64,000 nt of DNA, from NCBI RefSeq assembly GCF_000147715.2, contig NC_017934.1, forward strand, positions 186,001-250,000. Reading direction: 5' to 3'. The notes beneath the pieces are model-generated. The model did not search any database, was not told where the DNA came from, and worked only from the letters and a program-made list of their open reading frames with translations. Shown here in pieces: positions 61,473-64,000 of the stretch. Each line of letters opens with the position of its first letter. Positions within the stretch are counted from its first letter, which is position 1. A program made the position numbers and the translations under genes. Origin of the DNA: Mesotoga prima MesG1.Ag.4.2. GTDB lineage: Bacteria; Thermotogota; Thermotogae; Petrotogales; Kosmotogaceae.

Positions 61473-61500
61473 TTTGAATCAGACGGCAACATGGTAGAAT
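61473..61500 (+). promoter_or_regulatory. Promoter of the modular lipoprotein
   Basis: -35 TTTGAA (61473-61478), 16-base spacer, extended -10 TGGTAGAAT ending at 61500, 54 bases before the GTG start. Confidence 0.55.
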
Positions 61501-61554
61501 ATCGTAATAGCAGATATTCTTAAATTAAATATTTCCTTCAAGGAGTAGATTTCT

Positions 61555-62784
61555 GTGAAAAGGATTTCATCATTTGCACTGGCTATTTTGCTTGTTCTTA
61601 TGCTTTTTGCCACTCAAGGTTGCTTTCTTTTTAGAAATGTAACTATTTCACTGGAGAGCGAATCACTCACGATCGGCGTTGGCGAATCAATACAGATAGA
61701 GTTCAAAGTGAAGCCAGAAGATGCGACGGTAAAATTCTCTTCGAGCGATGAGTCGGTTGCTTCAGTCTCATCGACAGGCGTTGTAATTGGTATATCTGCG
61801 GGAAAGGCAGAGATAACTATTGAAGGAACAAAGGACAAGTACAAGACTGCCGTAAAGAAGGTAAGCGTTCAAGTCGTTGGCGAGGATTATTATTCCGTAA
61901 CGTTCACAGTCAGCGACTCTGGTGGAGTCATTCAGGGTGCGGAAGTGTCCTTCAATAGTGACGCGAAAACGACCGACTCTGAAGGGAAGGCAGTTTTCAC
62001 AGATGTGCTGCCTGGAAGCAAGGACTACTCTATTAGCAAAGACGGATATGAGGATGCAACCGGGACAGTCAAGGTAGATAGCGACGAGAGTGTCGATGTC
62101 ACTTTAATTAAGAAGTCTTATACAATAACGGCAAGTGCGGGGACCGGCGGAAGCATCGATCCTTCAGGTGAAGTGATCGTCGAACATGGATCAAGTAAGA
62201 CATTCACTATGAGTCCTTCAGAGGGTTACAGTGTGGAGGATGTTCTTGTGGATGGCGAATCCGTCGGGCCAAGAGATACTTACACTTTCAGCAATGTAAC
62301 TTCAAACCACACAATATCTGTTAGCTTCACGACATTGCCGCCCGAGACGTACACAGTAACCTTCAATGTCACAGACTCAGAAGGAACTTTGCAGGGGGCA
62401 GAGGTATCCTTCAACGGCGAGTCGAAGAACACGGATGTTCAGGGGAAGGCCGTTTTTGTCAATGTCCTTTCAGGCAGCAAAGCATATACTATCAGTAAAG
62501 AAGGCTACAACAATGAAACTGGAACAGTCAACGTAGATAGTGACAAAAGTGTTAATGTCACACTTACTAAGAAGACCTATACAATAACGGCCAGCGCAGG
62601 GACGGGTGGAAGCATCGATCCTTCCGGTGAAGTCATCGTCGAGCACGGATCGAGCAAGACATTTACTATCAGCCCTTCAGAGGGTTACAGTGTGGAGGAT
62701 GTTATTGTGGATGGTGAATCCGTCGGCCCAAGAGATACTTACACTTTCAACAAACATAACTTCAAGTCATACAATTTCTGTTAG
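61555..62784 (+). pseudogene. Modular surface lipoprotein, 5' part up to a frameshift
   Basis: Starts with GTG after AAGGAG. Lipoprotein signal [22 protein letters not shown] with the lipobox ATQGC. A Big_2 bacterial Ig-like domain (about 35-108: [26 protein letters not shown]...) is followed by alternating modules. Type A (about 75 residues, [20 protein letters not shown]...) resembles carboxypeptidase-regulatory or PEGA-like beta domains. Type B ([25 protein letters not shown]...) resembles InlB-like bacterial repeats. Order: Ig-A-B-A-B. The frame stops at 62784 because of one extra A in CAACAAACATAAC, compared with the equivalent site near 62294. Likely an adhesin or cell-envelope protein. 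Confidence 0.8.
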
Positions 62785-64000
62785 TTTCACGACATTGCCA
62801 CCCGAGACGTTCACAGTAACATTCAATGTGAGCGATTCATCTGGAACCCTCCAAGGAGCGAACGTCACTTTCAATGGTGATAGTAAGGCCACAGACGCTC
62901 AGGGGAAGGCCGTTTTTACCGGTGTACTTGTTGGAAGCAGGGCGTACACCGTCAGCAAAGAAGGATACAACAACTCAACGGGAAATGTGGACGTTGATGG
63001 TGATGAGAGCGTGGACGTAACACTTACCAAAAAAACATACACCCTTGCAGTGAATATTGTAGGCCAGGGAACGGTAACGAAGAATCCCGACAAGGCGGCA
63101 TACACCCACGGAGAAGTCGTGCAGCTCACGGCCAATCCTGCAGATAATTGGAATTTCACGGGTTGGAGTGGAGATCTTGCCGGCTCGACCAATCCGGAGA
63201 GCATCACAATGAATTCTGACAAAACGGTGACTGCGAACTTCTCAATAGTACAGTACACGATTACCGCTTCTGCAGGAGCAGGAGGTACCATAAGCCCTTC
63301 GGGACAAGTGAAGGTCAATCATGGATCGAATCAGAGCTTCAGCATAAGTGCCAATACAGGCTATGATATACAAGACGTAAAAGTCGACGGAGCTACTGAG
63401 GGAGCTATTGGTTCATATACATTTAGCAACGTGACAAGTGATCATACAATTGCTGCAACCTTTAAGATAAAGACCTACACGGTAAGCGTCTCTTCAAACC
63501 CCGTGGAAGGGGGCAGTGTAAATGGAGGCGGAACATATAATCATGGTGCTCAGGTAAGTTGTCAGGCGACCGCAAATGAAGGATACAGATTTGTCAACTG
63601 GACTGAAGGTGGAGTGGTCGTGAGCGATAACTCTACCTACACTTTCAACATCACTGCCAACAGAAATCTGGTTGCCAATTTCGTCAGGGTCTACTCAGTT
63701 ACATTCAGCGTTGTCGACTCTGAGGGAGTTTTGCAAGGGGCAGAGGTATCCTTTAACGGAGAAACTAAGGTTACGGATGTTCAGGGCAAGGCCGTTTTCA
63801 CCGGCGTTGTCACTGGCAGCAAAGCATATACTGTCAGCAAAGAAGGCTATAACAGTGCAACTGGAACAGTCAACATAGATAGTGACAAGGGTGTCGATAT
63901 CACCCTGGTGAAGAAGACTTACACTCTCACAGTGAGTTCGGTTGGCCAGGGAACGGTAACGAAGAATCCCGACAAGGCAACCTACACACATGGTGAAGTT
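62753..64000 (+). pseudogene. Modular surface lipoprotein, continuation in the +1 frame (runs off the window)
   Basis: Starting at 62753 the frame shifted by one base continues the interrupted B module exactly as in the earlier copy ([18 protein letters not shown]). It stays open for 416 codons to the window end. Modules in order: end of B, A (about 62806-63036), an InlB-like repeat (YTLAVNIVGQGTVTKNPD..., 63037-63245), B (63254-63470), another InlB-like repeat (63471-63690), A (63694-63918) and the start of a further one. No start codon with a ribosome site is seen near the shift, so it depends on frameshifting or is dead. If the extra base is a sequence error, 61555 to beyond 64000 is one intact gene. 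Confidence 0.75.

Noticed and set aside
62741-62790. Programmed ribosomal frameshift in the lipoprotein
   Set aside because: No slippery heptamer, internal Shine-Dalgarno or downstream structure is apparent; mutation, phase variation or sequence error is simpler.

Overview
The window looks like chromosome of a mesophilic member of the Thermotogota, most likely Mesotoga or a close Kosmotogales relative. This is inferred from the style of the housekeeping proteins (a Thermotoga-like MiaB, a short 201-residue EF-Ts, a PNPase with a Thermotoga-like N-terminus) and from moderate GC; no database search was possible. It divides into a repeat-rich accessory half (1 to about 29.6 kb) and a compact housekeeping half (29.6 to about 57.5 kb), then a repeat array and a mixed right end.

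Accessory half: a REP-associated tyrosine transposase (RAYT) lies between two different GTAG-footed hairpins. An HD-GYP signalling gene is cut off by a repeat. A type IV pilin-like gene follows, then a 2.1 to 2.3 kb tandem duplication carrying two near-identical MFS transporter genes, then a 252-bp tandem repeat. Next come a MazF-like/antitoxin pair, an IS110-family insertion with a convincing bridge-RNA candidate, a P2A calcium ATPase, a GntR/ABC/ABC/permease operon, a secreted alpha/beta hydrolase and a second ABC operon with a dyad inside its promoter. A choloylglycine-hydrolase-type gene is split by an IS1634-like element, and a HEPN/MNT pair closes the region. Intergenic spaces are filled by a few repeat families, which I call A (GTAG hairpins), B (arms CCCGGA/TCCGGG), C (arms such as CATGCTGA/TCAGCATG), D (core GTCCTTCGAAAGAGCCGC) and E (a ~90-bp block ending ACCACGGTTTCT).

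Housekeeping half, mostly on the minus strand: a complete 16S-Ile-Ala-23S-5S operon with its promoter, terminator and processing stems; an M16 peptidase; pnp, rpsO, the two-subunit serine dehydratase, eno, pyrH, tsf, coaD, an Rrf2 regulator, ftsY and proS. On the plus strand are a purine nucleoside phosphorylase and a five-gene peptide ABC transporter operon; a tRNA-Val on the minus strand lies between them. priA and tmcAL follow on the minus strand.

Right end: a three-copy composite repeat array (57.6 to 59.1 kb), miaB, a cytoplasmic trypsin-like protease, and a large modular lipoprotein with Ig-like and beta-repeat modules. The lipoprotein carries a one-base frameshift and runs off the window.

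The strongest discovery candidate is the IS110 element. Upstream of its transposase are two stem-internal-loop-hairpin structures. One carries a guide-like segment matching the target flank and the other a segment matching the element's own end, and the target is a dispersed family D repeat.
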